Shown here in pieces: positions 41,831-48,456 of a stretch of DNA of 48,456 nt (the stretch's first letter is position 1; each line of letters opens with the position of its first letter). Under the pieces are notes generated by a model that was not told where the DNA came from, did no database searches, and was given only the letters and a program-made list of their open reading frames with translations. Source of the stretch: Actinomadura rubrisoli (GTDB taxonomy: Bacteria; Actinomycetota; Actinomycetes; Streptosporangiales; Streptosporangiaceae); assembly GCF_004349215.1 (NCBI RefSeq), contig NZ_SMKU01000024.1, positions 1-48,456 on the forward strand, written 5' to 3'. The position numbers and the translations under genes are program-made.

Positions 41831-43453
41831 TCATCCGGCGTGCCAGACCCGGCGGGCGCCGACCCACGTGGACAGCACCGGGATCTCCGCCAGGCCCTCC
41901 GGCTCGGTGCGCAGCGGGTCCTCGCCGAGCACCGTGAAGTCGGCGATCCGGCCCACGGCGATCCGGCCCTTGTCGTCCTGCTCGCCGGAGGCCGCCGCCG
42001 AGCCGGCGGTGTAGACCTCCAGCGCCTCGTACGGGGTGAGCCGCTGCCCCTCGCCGAGGACGGTGCCGTCCTGGGCCCGCCGGGTGGTCAGCGACCGCAG
42101 CGCGTACAGCGGTTCCAGCGGGCCGCACGGGTAGTCCGACGAGCCCGCCACCGTGATCCCCGCGTCGAGGAACGTGCGGTGCGGGCTGATCCGCGCGGCA
42201 CGTTCCCGTCCGTAGTGACCGACGAGATTGTGGCCATGGTAGGAAATGAAGGCGCCGAACGGCACCGGGATCACGTCCAGCGCGCGGATCCGCTTCACCA
42301 GCTCGGGATCGACCACCGAGCAGTGCTCGATGCGGTGGGTCTGGCCGGGGCGCGGCGGCGTGGCGCCGATCGCCGCCTCCATGGCGTCCAGCACCTTGGA
42401 GATCGCGAGGTCGCCGTTGGCGTGCACCGCCAGCCGGCTGCCCGCCGCGTGCACCCGGTGGACGACCTCGGCGATCTCCTCGTCCGGCATGACCTGGATG
42501 CCGCCGGTGCGCTCGCCGAGCGCGCCCCGGTACGGCGCCCGGCACAGGCAGGTGCCGCCGGAGACCGCGCCGTCGGTCATCATCTTGACGCCGCTGAAGC
42601 GCAGCATGCCGTCGCCGAAACCCGTGCGCATGCCCAGTTCGCGCGCCGGCTCGAAGAACTCGTACCACAGCAGCATCCCCACCCGGGCGGTGAGGGCGCC
42701 GGCGTCCCGCGCGGCCTGGTAGAGCGCCCAGTCGGCGGGGTGCACCATGGCGTCGCACACCGAGGTGATCCCGGCGGCGTTCATACGGGCGAGCATCCGG
42801 CGCAGCGACTCGACCCGCGCCGGCATGGTCGGCTGCGGGACGAGCGGGGGCCGCGAACCGTGCCCGAGGTAGCCCTCCATCCAGGCCCGCTCGTACAGGA
42901 CGCCCGTCAGCCGGCCCCCGTCGCGCACCAGTTCGCCGCCGACCGGGTCGGGCGTGCCCTCGTCATAGCCGGCGGCGGCCAGCGCCCGCGAGTTGGCGAC
43001 GGCGCCGTGGTACGAGTAATGGATGATCAGGACGGGATGCCGCGCCGAGACCTGGTCGAGCAGCGTCCGGTCGACGCTCCGGCCGTCCTCGGTGCGGGAG
43101 ACGTCGAAGTTGTGCCCGACCACCCACTCACCCTCGGGCGTGCGCGCGGCCCGCTCGGCCAGCGCCCGCCGCACCTGCTCGGCGCTGCCGGTGACGGACG
43201 GCGCCAGATCCACGTACAGGCCGCCGTCGGCCAGCACCGACGGGTGGGCGTGCGCGTCGTTGAACCCGGGCAGCAGCACCCCGGACCCGAGGTCGACGTC
43301 CTCGGCGCCGGGGAACCGGTCGCGCAGCTCGCGCCGGCCGCCGACCGCCACGACGCGCTCGCCGAGCGTGGCGACGGCCTCGGGCTCGTCGCCGTTCATG
43401 GTGATGATCCGGCGGGCCGAGAAGATCCTGGCCTGGGAGGCGTGCGGGCTCAT
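41831..43453 (-). CDS. Amidohydrolase, YtcJ-like (amidohydrolase 3)
   Basis: A 540-aa metal-dependent hydrolase of the amidohydrolase superfamily. The N-terminal HxH metal motif is GFNDAHAHP, the central barrel carries VHANGD and RIEHCSVVD, and the late Asp is in GSSDYPCGPL. Such YtcJ-like enzymes are often annotated as amidohydrolases or N-formimino/imidazolone-type hydrolases of unknown substrate. The ATG at 43453 overlaps the TGA of the membrane-protein gene upstream (ATGA). A longer frame upstream exists but its extra residues come from reading the membrane gene in another frame. Confidence 0.9.
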   Translation of the reverse strand: MSPHASQARIFSARRIITMNGDEPEAVATLGERVVAVGGRRELRDRFPGAEDVDLGSGVLLPGFNDAHAHPSVLADGGLYVDLAPSVTGSAEQVRRALAERAARTPEGEWVVGHNFDVSRTEDGRSVDRTLLDQVSARHPVLIIHYSYHGAVANSRALAAAGYDEGTPDPVGGELVRDGGRLTGVLYERAWMEGYLGHGSRPPLVPQPTMPARVESLRRMLARMNAAGITSVCDAMVHPADWALYQAARDAGALTARVGMLLWYEFFEPARELGMRTGFGDGMLRFSGVKMMTDGAVSGGTCLCRAPYRGALGERTGGIQVMPDEEIAEVVHRVHAAGSRLAVHANGDLAISKVLDAMEAAIGATPPRPGQTHRIEHCSVVDPELVKRIRALDVIPVPFGAFISYHGHNLVGHYGRERAARISPHRTFLDAGITVAGSSDYPCGPLEPLYALRSLTTRRAQDGTVLGEGQRLTPYEALEVYTAGSAAASGEQDDKGRIAVGRIADFTVLGEDPLRTEPEGLAEIPVLSTWVGARRVWHAG

Positions 43454-44649
43454 ATGAGTCCCGCCGAGTCGAGCAGCTTGAGCACGGGCACTCCGATCGT
43501 GGTGATGACGGTCATCGACATGACGCTTCCGATGAAGGGGTGGAAGTCGGCGGGCAGCCGCACGGCGATCGCGCGGGCCAGCGGCGCACCGGCGGCGGCA
43601 CCCGAGACGGACGCGAGCAGGATCACCGGCCAGCCACCGTCCAGGGCGATCACGGCCGCCGGGGCGAAGGAGACCACCGGCACGAACGTGGGGTACCAGC
43701 CGTGCCGCCGCCACTCGTCGGCGTACAGCCACACGCCCAGGACGGCGGTGAGGATCTGCGCGGTGAGCAGGTCGGGGAACACCCCGCTGCCGTACGCCGG
43801 GCCCAGGGTGTTGATCGTCCAGGCCAGGACCGCCCCGCCGACCAGGCCGAGGGACGCCCACTCGTTCCCGTAGAACTGCGCTTCGCTGAAGTCCGCGAGC
43901 GCCCGGCGGGCCAGCCATCCCTTCGGCAGTGCCCCGTCCGGGGCGGCGTCGGGGACGGGATCGGGCTCGGTGGCGAGGCCGTCCGGGGCGGGCGGCGGGA
44001 AGGCCATCCAGGGCAGTGCCCGGCAGATCAGGAACGCGAGCAGCGCGCCGACCCACATGCCGGTGACGTTCCCGATGACGCCCGGGAGGTCCAGTGGCTG
44101 GCAGAAATGCTTGATGACAAGGATCGACACCGGCGTCGTGAGCACCGCGCCCAGCCCGGCCGCGGTCAGGGCTACCCGAAGACCGGCCCCGTACACCAGC
44201 ACGACCGCCGGTGCCACCGACACGAACGGCACGAACGTCGGCTGCCAGACGTCGGGCGCGAGCGTCCAGCCCCACAGCAGGTTGGACAGCAGCAGCCCGA
44301 GCCCGGACGCCCCCAGCAGCCACGGCCACAGCCCGGTGCCGTAGGAGATGTCGAACCCCCTGGCCCGCAGCCGCCGCCGCGTCGCGTAGTACGCGCCCGC
44401 CCCGAACACCAGCAGCCCGACGCCGGCCAGCGAGGACTTGTAGAACTGCGCCTCGTTGGTGTCGCCCAGCACCCACACGACCCATTCGCCGAGCCCCCGG
44501 CCCGCGGGGCTCGCCGCGTCCGCCGCCTCGCCGGGCAGGTCGTCCTCCACGGCCTTCATGGCCAGGTTGAGCAGCACGGCGCCGCCGCAGAGCAGCAGCA
44601 GCTGTGTCGCCGGCCGCGAGCGACGCGGAGCGATGACCTCGGTCGCCAT
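43450..44649 (-). CDS. Multi-pass membrane protein with an internal duplication
   Basis: A 399-aa integral membrane protein with about ten hydrophobic segments, unassigned to a named transporter family. Two halves share the same landmarks: NEAQFYKSSLAGVGLL with WQPTFVPFVSVAPAVVLVYG in the first and SEAQFYGNEWASLGLV with WYPTFVPVVSFAPAAVIALD in the second, so it arose by tandem duplication. It is likely a permease for the substrate of the downstream amidohydrolase and amidase, but no transport motif is recognised. AGGAGG precedes the ATG at 44649. It is the first gene of the operon divergent from the LacI regulator. Confidence 0.8.
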   Translation of the reverse strand: MATEVIAPRRSRPATQLLLLCGGAVLLNLAMKAVEDDLPGEAADAASPAGRGLGEWVVWVLGDTNEAQFYKSSLAGVGLLVFGAGAYYATRRRLRARGFDISYGTGLWPWLLGASGLGLLLSNLLWGWTLAPDVWQPTFVPFVSVAPAVVLVYGAGLRVALTAAGLGAVLTTPVSILVIKHFCQPLDLPGVIGNVTGMWVGALLAFLICRALPWMAFPPPAPDGLATEPDPVPDAAPDGALPKGWLARRALADFSEAQFYGNEWASLGLVGGAVLAWTINTLGPAYGSGVFPDLLTAQILTAVLGVWLYADEWRRHGWYPTFVPVVSFAPAAVIALDGGWPVILLASVSGAAAGAPLARAIAVRLPADFHPFIGSVMSMTVITTIGVPVLKLLDSAGLI

Positions 44650-44691
44650 GGGCGTGGACCTCCTGGGGCAGCCGGTCGCGCGAACTTTGCG

Positions 44692-44715
44692 CAAACGTTT
44701 GGCTATAACGTTTGC
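44692..44715. promoter_or_regulatory. Tandem LacI-type operators in a divergent promoter region
   Basis: Two AACGTT-centred palindromes lie 13 bp apart: CAAACGTTTG at 44692-44701 is perfect over 10 bp, and ATAACGTTTG at 44705-44714 is a slightly imperfect version. They match the general LacI/GalR operator style and sit between the membrane-protein and LacI genes, so the regulator may repress both promoters. Confidence 0.65.
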
Positions 44716-44795
44716 TCAATAAGAGACTGCTAGCCTGGACGCTGTCAAGAGCCGATGCACGGAAATTCGGCCGACGAGTCTGGCCAGGAAAACGG

Positions 44796-45896
44796 GTGGT
44801 CTTGCGAGGGGCGAGCGAGGTGGGGGCCGCCGATCCCGGGACGGGCGGCCCGCCGGGGCAGGCCGGGCCGAGCGCGCCGTCCGGCCGGGCGACGCTGAAG
44901 ACGATCGCCGAGCTGACCGGGCTGCACGTGTCCACGGTGTCGCGGGTGCTCAACGGCACCTCCAGCGGCGCGCGGGCCGCCTCGGCGGCGACGGCCGAGC
45001 GGGTCCGCCAGGTCGCCCGGGAAGTCGGCTACGTGCCCGACATCCAGGCGGCGGGGCTGCGCCGGCAGACCTCCCGGCTGCTCGGCGTGATGATGGCCCG
45101 GCTCACCGACCAGGTGCTCGCCTCGATCTACGAGGGCGTCGAGCGGGCCGCGACCCGGCACGGCTTCCACACCATGGTCAGCAACTCCTGGGACGATCCC
45201 GCCACCCGGGAGGCCCACATCGCGATGCTCCTGTCCCGCCGGGTGGATGCGATGATCTTCGGTGACGCGCACGTGGACGGCAGGTTCGTCGCCGAGTTCG
45301 CCACGCACGGCGTCCCGTTCGTCCTGGTCAACCGGCGGGCCGGCGACCATCCCTCGGTCACCTGCGACGACCTGGAGGGCGGCCGGCTGGCGGCCGAGCA
45401 TCTCCACGCGCTCGGGCACCGCCGGGTGGGCGTGGTCGCCGGGCTGCCGTACGCGGCCAACGGCCTGGACCGCACGTCCGGCTTCACCCGCTACTTCGCC
45501 GAGCGCGGCCACCCCGTCCCCGGGCGGCTCGTCGTCCACGCGAGCTTCGACGCGGCCGGCGGCGCGCTGGCCGCCGCGCGCCTGCTGGACCACGAGCCCC
45601 GCCTGTCGGCGATCTTCGCGGTGAGCGACTTCGCCGCCATCGGCGTCCTCGGCCTGCTCCGCGAGCGCGGCCTGCGCGCCGGCCAGGACGTCGCCGTGGT
45701 CGGCTTCAACGACGTGCCCATCGCCGCGCAGCTCACGATCCCGCTCAGCAGCGTGCGCTCACCGATGTGCGACGTCGGCGCTCAGGGCGTCGACCTCCTG
45801 GTGCGGATGATGCGCGGCGAGCCCCCCGAGCGCATCATGCTCCCGCCGGAACTGCGCGTGCGCGAATCCAGCGCCCGGCCCTACACCGACGCCTGA
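44796..45896 (+). CDS. LacI family transcriptional regulator (amidase operon)
   Basis: A 366-aa repressor. After a ~30-residue low-complexity start the helix-turn-helix reads TIAELTGLHVSTVSRVLNG and the hinge AGLRRQTSRL; the ligand domain follows (LLGVMMARLTDQVLASIYEG onward). The start is uncertain: the GTG at 44796 has AGGAAAA upstream, while an ATG at 44712 and a GTG at 44820 are also in frame. It is divergent from the membrane/amidohydrolase/amidase operon and a strong terminator follows its stop. Confidence 0.88.
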   Translation: MVLRGASEVGAADPGTGGPPGQAGPSAPSGRATLKTIAELTGLHVSTVSRVLNGTSSGARAASAATAERVRQVAREVGYVPDIQAAGLRRQTSRLLGVMMARLTDQVLASIYEGVERAATRHGFHTMVSNSWDDPATREAHIAMLLSRRVDAMIFGDAHVDGRFVAEFATHGVPFVLVNRRAGDHPSVTCDDLEGGRLAAEHLHALGHRRVGVVAGLPYAANGLDRTSGFTRYFAERGHPVPGRLVVHASFDAAGGALAAARLLDHEPRLSAIFAVSDFAAIGVLGLLRERGLRAGQDVAVVGFNDVPIAAQLTIPLSSVRSPMCDVGAQGVDLLVRMMRGEPPERIMLPPELRVRESSARPYTDA

Positions 45897-45911
45897 AAGG
45901 TGCAGGGGGCG

Positions 45912-45952
45912 TCCCGCACCGTCCCGTACATCGTGTGCGGGACGGTGCGGGA
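45912..45952. terminator. Strong bidirectional terminator
   Basis: A perfect 15-bp stem (45912-45926 with 45938-45952) that can extend by four more pairs to a 3-nt loop lies between the converging LacI and DUF397 genes. Confidence 0.85.
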
Positions 45953-45957
45953 TGGTC

Positions 45958-46191
45958 CTAGTGCAGGTCGTGAGCTCCTTGCTTGATCTCGGTCAAGAGT
46001 GCCTGCCAGCGCCGGGGGAGGACGGCGATCACGGGACCGAGGGTGTCGGTGCTGTCCCGGAACGCGATCCCCTGGGGTGCGCGGGCGAGTTCGACGCAGT
46101 CGTTGCCTTCCATGCAGCGGCTACTGGTGCGCCAGGCCAGGTCCGGTCGGAGGTGTTCCGGGGAGCGGGCGGGTTCTTCTACGCTTCGCAT
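45958..46191 (-). CDS. DUF397 domain protein
   Basis: A 77-aa protein with the complete DUF397 pattern: WRTSSRCMEGNDCVELA, VAFRDS-like IAFRDSTDTLGPVIAV, and a C-terminal W..L...IKQG. These small proteins are usually paired with an XRE-type regulator in actinomycete development and antibiotic control loci (as in the whiJ-type pairs). Here the neighbour upstream is the atypical XRE-like protein at 46325-47185. AAGGAG precedes the ATG at 46191. The gene ends just before a strong terminator. Confidence 0.88.
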   Translation of the reverse strand: MRSVEEPARSPEHLRPDLAWRTSSRCMEGNDCVELARAPQGIAFRDSTDTLGPVIAVLPRRWQALLTEIKQGAHDLH

Positions 46192-46324
46192 GCGGGCTCC
46201 TTTTCTAGATGGTCGTCTGGTGAACGGTCAGCTCGTGAACGGTGGCGTGTCCCGGCTCCACCCGGGATTCCGCCTGCGGCGGGGCCCCTGCTGCTTGCGG
46301 GCGCGGGGGCCCCGGCCCTATCCG

Positions 46325-47185
46325 TTAGCGGCCGGGGGGCCGCTGCCTGATGAGGCGTGTCAACAGTTGTCTGCGCGCTTCCTCCCAATAGGTGATGGTC
46401 TCCTCGTCGGCACCGCAGCCGACCAGGTAGGCCCGGACGAGGGCGGCCTTGGGCGGCTTGCCGTTCTTGCCGATATTGCTGAGCGAGGCGATGCCGTACT
46501 TCTTCTCCGCCAGCGGGCTGTCCTTGATGGCTTCGACCATGGTGCGCAGCGGCGGTTTGTCGGCGTTCTCGCGATAGATCTGCATCGCCTGGACGTATTC
46601 CTCGACGGTGGTGGCCTTCTTGGGGTCGCCGTCGGTCTCGTCATCGAGGTGGGAACCGTTCCTGATGTCCTCCTTGTCGGGGCTGCTCGGGTCGGTCGTG
46701 GCGGCGGCCTCGCCGGTGCCGGTGTCGGCATTCGCGATGGCTGCCGGTTGGTCGGGGGCCGCCGGCGGCACGATCAGCGGGTCGCGCTGGGGGTCGGCGC
46801 CTGCTTGGGATTCCCCGGCCATGATGGAGTCATAGAGGTTCCGCGCGACCTCGACATCGGCCGCCTGGGCCCTGCAGTCCAGGAGCACCGCTTGCAGCTC
46901 GCACCACCCGATGCCGGTGAGGTCACCGGCGGCGATCTTGTGCCGAGTGGCGGTCACGACGCCGCGGTCGGCGGCTTCGCGATCGGTGGCGGCCTTGCTC
47001 GTCCGGGCGGCCTTGCAGCCGTCGTCTTGGAGGGCCTGGGCGTGGTAAGCCCGCACGACAAGCGCGTTCAGCCAGATCGTGGCGTCAGCGTTGGGATGCA
47101 GTTGCTGCAGGAAGTTCTCGACGTCGCGCGGGGTGGTCCTCCCTCGACCCCTCCAGAAGCGTCCCCTCATCCAGTTGGGGCACAT
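46325..47185 (-). CDS. Atypical XRE-like regulator or DUF397 partner
   Basis: A predicted 286-aa protein. The N-terminal ~150 residues are helical and unrecognised, then an Ala/Pro/Asp-rich linker (~130-185). The C-terminal ~85 residues (TVEEYVQAMQIYRENADKPP ... ALVRAYLVGCGADEETITYW) resemble actinomycete XRE-family helix-turn-helix domains, where a similar stretch of V..Y...CG....W ends the fold. XRE domains usually lie at the N-terminus, so the order is unusual. The DUF397 neighbour supports a regulatory role. The ATG at 47185 is tentative. Confidence 0.5.
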   Translation of the reverse strand: MCPNWMRGRFWRGRGRTTPRDVENFLQQLHPNADATIWLNALVVRAYHAQALQDDGCKAARTSKAATDREAADRGVVTATRHKIAAGDLTGIGWCELQAVLLDCRAQAADVEVARNLYDSIMAGESQAGADPQRDPLIVPPAAPDQPAAIANADTGTGEAAATTDPSSPDKEDIRNGSHLDDETDGDPKKATTVEEYVQAMQIYRENADKPPLRTMVEAIKDSPLAEKKYGIASLSNIGKNGKPPKAALVRAYLVGCGADEETITYWEEARRQLLTRLIRQRPPGR

Positions 47186-48072
47186 GAGGATGTCCGAGTT
47201 CGGCGGGGAAGTCCGTCAGCGGTCCCCTGCCGTTCGGGTGCTCCTCGCGCGCCGCCGGACGATGTGGGCGCCCCCCGCGCGGGGCGCGCCCTGGGGCCGC
47301 CTCCTGTGTGGGCGATGCTGCGGGTACGGGGATGACTGCATCGTCACGTCCTTCGTTCGTGCTCTTGATGGCTGTGCTGCTAGGGAGAACCGGGTGACTC
47401 TTAGGCTTCATTCGCGGAATCGGGCGGGTAGCGGCCACTCGACTCGCCGGTGAAGCCCACATGACGATGGGGACTATATCCCCCGCTCGCGCGTCGGGCA
47501 TAGAAGACACGGCTCTCGTTCGACCGAAAACGGATGGCTCGCTATCCACGGACTAAATTGAACGCCGATTGCCCTGTGACCTGCGCAAACATCTGCGTTC
47601 AGTGTTGTTCAACCTTGTTTTGTTTATACTGTTTGCAGTCAAACTGCTGACGTCGGCCGCTCCGCTGCGAGATGCTTCGGGGACGCATTGGCGGCAGAAC
47701 GTGCCGATGCATGTGCATCTCGGTGAGTCCGTCTGTTGAACCGGGTGACCACACGAGATTGCAGAAAAGGGTGGAGCCGGGTGATGGATACCGCGGTAGC
47801 GGCGGGATGCCGGGGCTCCGCTCCTGGCCGGTGCGCGCTGAGGTTGAGCGCGCACCGGCTTCATCTGTTCCCGGCCAGGTGATCCGCGTCCGCCCGGGTG
47901 TTCGCTGCTGTTCAGCGCCGGATCGGGCGGTCGCTCCCCGGCAGCGCCGGCGACCTCATACTCATTTTCCTGACTATACAGCGAAGTTCCTAGGGAAAAC
48001 GGGCAGGAAAGCCCCCTGTACGCAGGCCCGATGCCCGCCGGTGATCGTCTCTCGCCGCGACGCAACCCTACG
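47186..48072. other. Gene-poor region with an AT-rich promoter-like patch
   Basis: No convincing gene lies in this 887-bp stretch. Frames on both strands overlap each other and carry shadow-like codon use. The segment about 47560-47650 is far more AT-rich than the rest of the window and contains TATACT at 47625-47630, a possible -10, with no good -35. It could hold a promoter, a small RNA or the scar of a lost element. A strong hairpin at 47827-47859 is listed separately. Confidence 0.4.
47827..47859. terminator. Perfect hairpin, probable terminator of the right-edge gene
   Basis: A 13-bp perfect stem (47827-47839 with 47847-47859) with a 7-nt loop, followed on the plus strand by a T/C-rich stretch. 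It lies about 215 bp beyond the 3' end of the minus-strand cyclase-like gene. Confidence 0.6.
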
Positions 48073-48456
48073 TCACCCACGCCGCACCTGGCCGGCGTGC
48101 GGCGGGGGAAACCAGGTGTAGGCGGTAGTGGCTGTGTCTTCGTCGGTGATGTGCAGCGACCGGTAGGCGCCGGGATCGCGCAGGCCGCCGTGTTCGGTGG
48201 CCTCGGCGTGCAGGCGCTCGGAGACGATGAAGCCGAGGCAGGCGCCGCTGTCATCGAGGGCCTGCTTGAACGCGGCGGCGTCCAGCAGCCCGAACAGGTG
48301 GGTCAGCGGAGGGCCCGTCACCCCGCGCGGGTCGCGGCGGACGGTGCCGGTGTGCACGGCCACACGGAGTCGCAGGGTGGCGGTGCCGGCCACGATCCGG
48401 TTGAAGCGGCGCAGCACGGCGTCGAGGTGGGGGGCCAGGGGGTCCAGGAGATCGAC
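48073..48456 (-). CDS. Nucleotide cyclase-like domain protein (5' end beyond window)
   Basis: The frame is open from the right edge to a stop at 48073, giving the last ~127 residues. They match the second half of the cyclase-like domain in the 19939-21012 protein in the same order: LRLRVAVHTG against LRLRLAVHHG, a GPPLTHLFGLLDAAAFKQAL segment against GPVAVSRLCDSPVLKDAL, then SGA-x-L with a following ISE/YSR helix and a TWFP/IWIP strand. The catalytic Asp region lies off the window. No TIR domain follows; the chain ends soon after the last strand. It may be a stand-alone sensor of the same type. Confidence 0.75.
   Translation of the reverse strand, partial: VDLLDPLAPHLDAVLRRFNRIVAGTATLRLRVAVHTGTVRRDPRGVTGPPLTHLFGLLDAAAFKQALDDSGACLGFIVSERLHAEATEHGGLRDPGAYRSLHITDEDTATTAYTWFPPPHAGQVRRG

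Noticed and set aside
41840..43873. Long plus-strand frame opposite the amidohydrolase
   Set aside because: Low-complexity translation; the minus strand has complete metal-binding motifs and coupled starts.
47085..47549. Minus-strand frame overlapping the start of the XRE-like gene
   Set aside because: No ribosome-binding site or domain; the composition is that of a shadow frame. A frameshift joining it to the XRE-like gene was considered but nothing in the sequence supports one.
47553..48254. Overlapping frames on both strands right of 47550
   Set aside because: They overlap each other and the cyclase-like gene, and run through the AT-rich patch with no family signal.

Overview
The window is actinomycete chromosome: very high GC with third-position GC bias in every convincing gene, frequent GTG starts, ATGA/GTGA stop-start overlaps, and families largely confined to Actinobacteria (a DUF574-type SAM methyltransferase, a DUF397 protein, a Nur-box nickel operon). 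A filamentous, Actinomadura/Streptosporangiales-like genome is my best guess; the genus is inference.

Region by region. 1-254: 3' end of a DUF574-type methyltransferase whose last ~237 bp recur almost unchanged at 9574-9810. 390-5320: a nickel-type ABC importer operon (binding protein, two permeases, one fused double ATPase) behind a Nur-box-like operator and a probable leaderless promoter. 5534-9827: secreted trypsin-like protease, cytochrome P450, a tiny basic protein, a secreted HNH-nuclease-like protein and the complete methyltransferase.

10108-29258 is the most unusual part: eleven same-strand genes, mostly abutting or overlapping, encoding a membrane-anchored vWA protein, a tubulin/FtsZ-like GTPase, a large membrane protein, a membrane-anchored pseudokinase, a P-loop GTPase with a zinc-ribbon-like N-terminus, a nucleotide-cyclase-like domain fused to a TIR-like domain, a Crp/Fnr regulator, a second degenerate cyclase-like protein, a 1078-aa anchored protein of unknown function, a helical-repeat protein with a CHAT (caspase-like) protease, and a TIR-like domain fused to a ubiquitin-like domain. 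Taken together this looks like a multi-component NTP-dependent sensing/conflict (immunity or programmed cell death) system. Two sub-operons are apparent, 10108-21012 and 21139-29296, with the Crp/Fnr gene at the head of the second. A third protein with the same cyclase-like domain runs off the right edge (48073-48456, minus).

29335-38291: a second P450, a VOC protein, a DinB-like protein with the remnant of an upstream partner, then a LacI regulator divergent from a sugar operon (phosphomannose isomerase, Frc-like ABC importer, PfkB kinase) with two matching LacI-type operators between them. 38352-40430: MarR regulator, a CocE/NonD hydrolase missing its 5' half, and an isochorismatase-type hydrolase. 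40443-45896: a three-gene minus-strand operon (internally duplicated membrane protein, YtcJ-like amidohydrolase, amidase) divergent from its likely LacI regulator with tandem operators between. 45958-48456: DUF397 protein, an atypical XRE-like protein, an ~890-bp gene-poor stretch containing an AT-rich patch, and the edge-truncated cyclase-like gene.

No tRNA, rRNA, CRISPR array, insertion sequence or phage gene was recognised. All calls come from reading sequence and translations; no database search was run.
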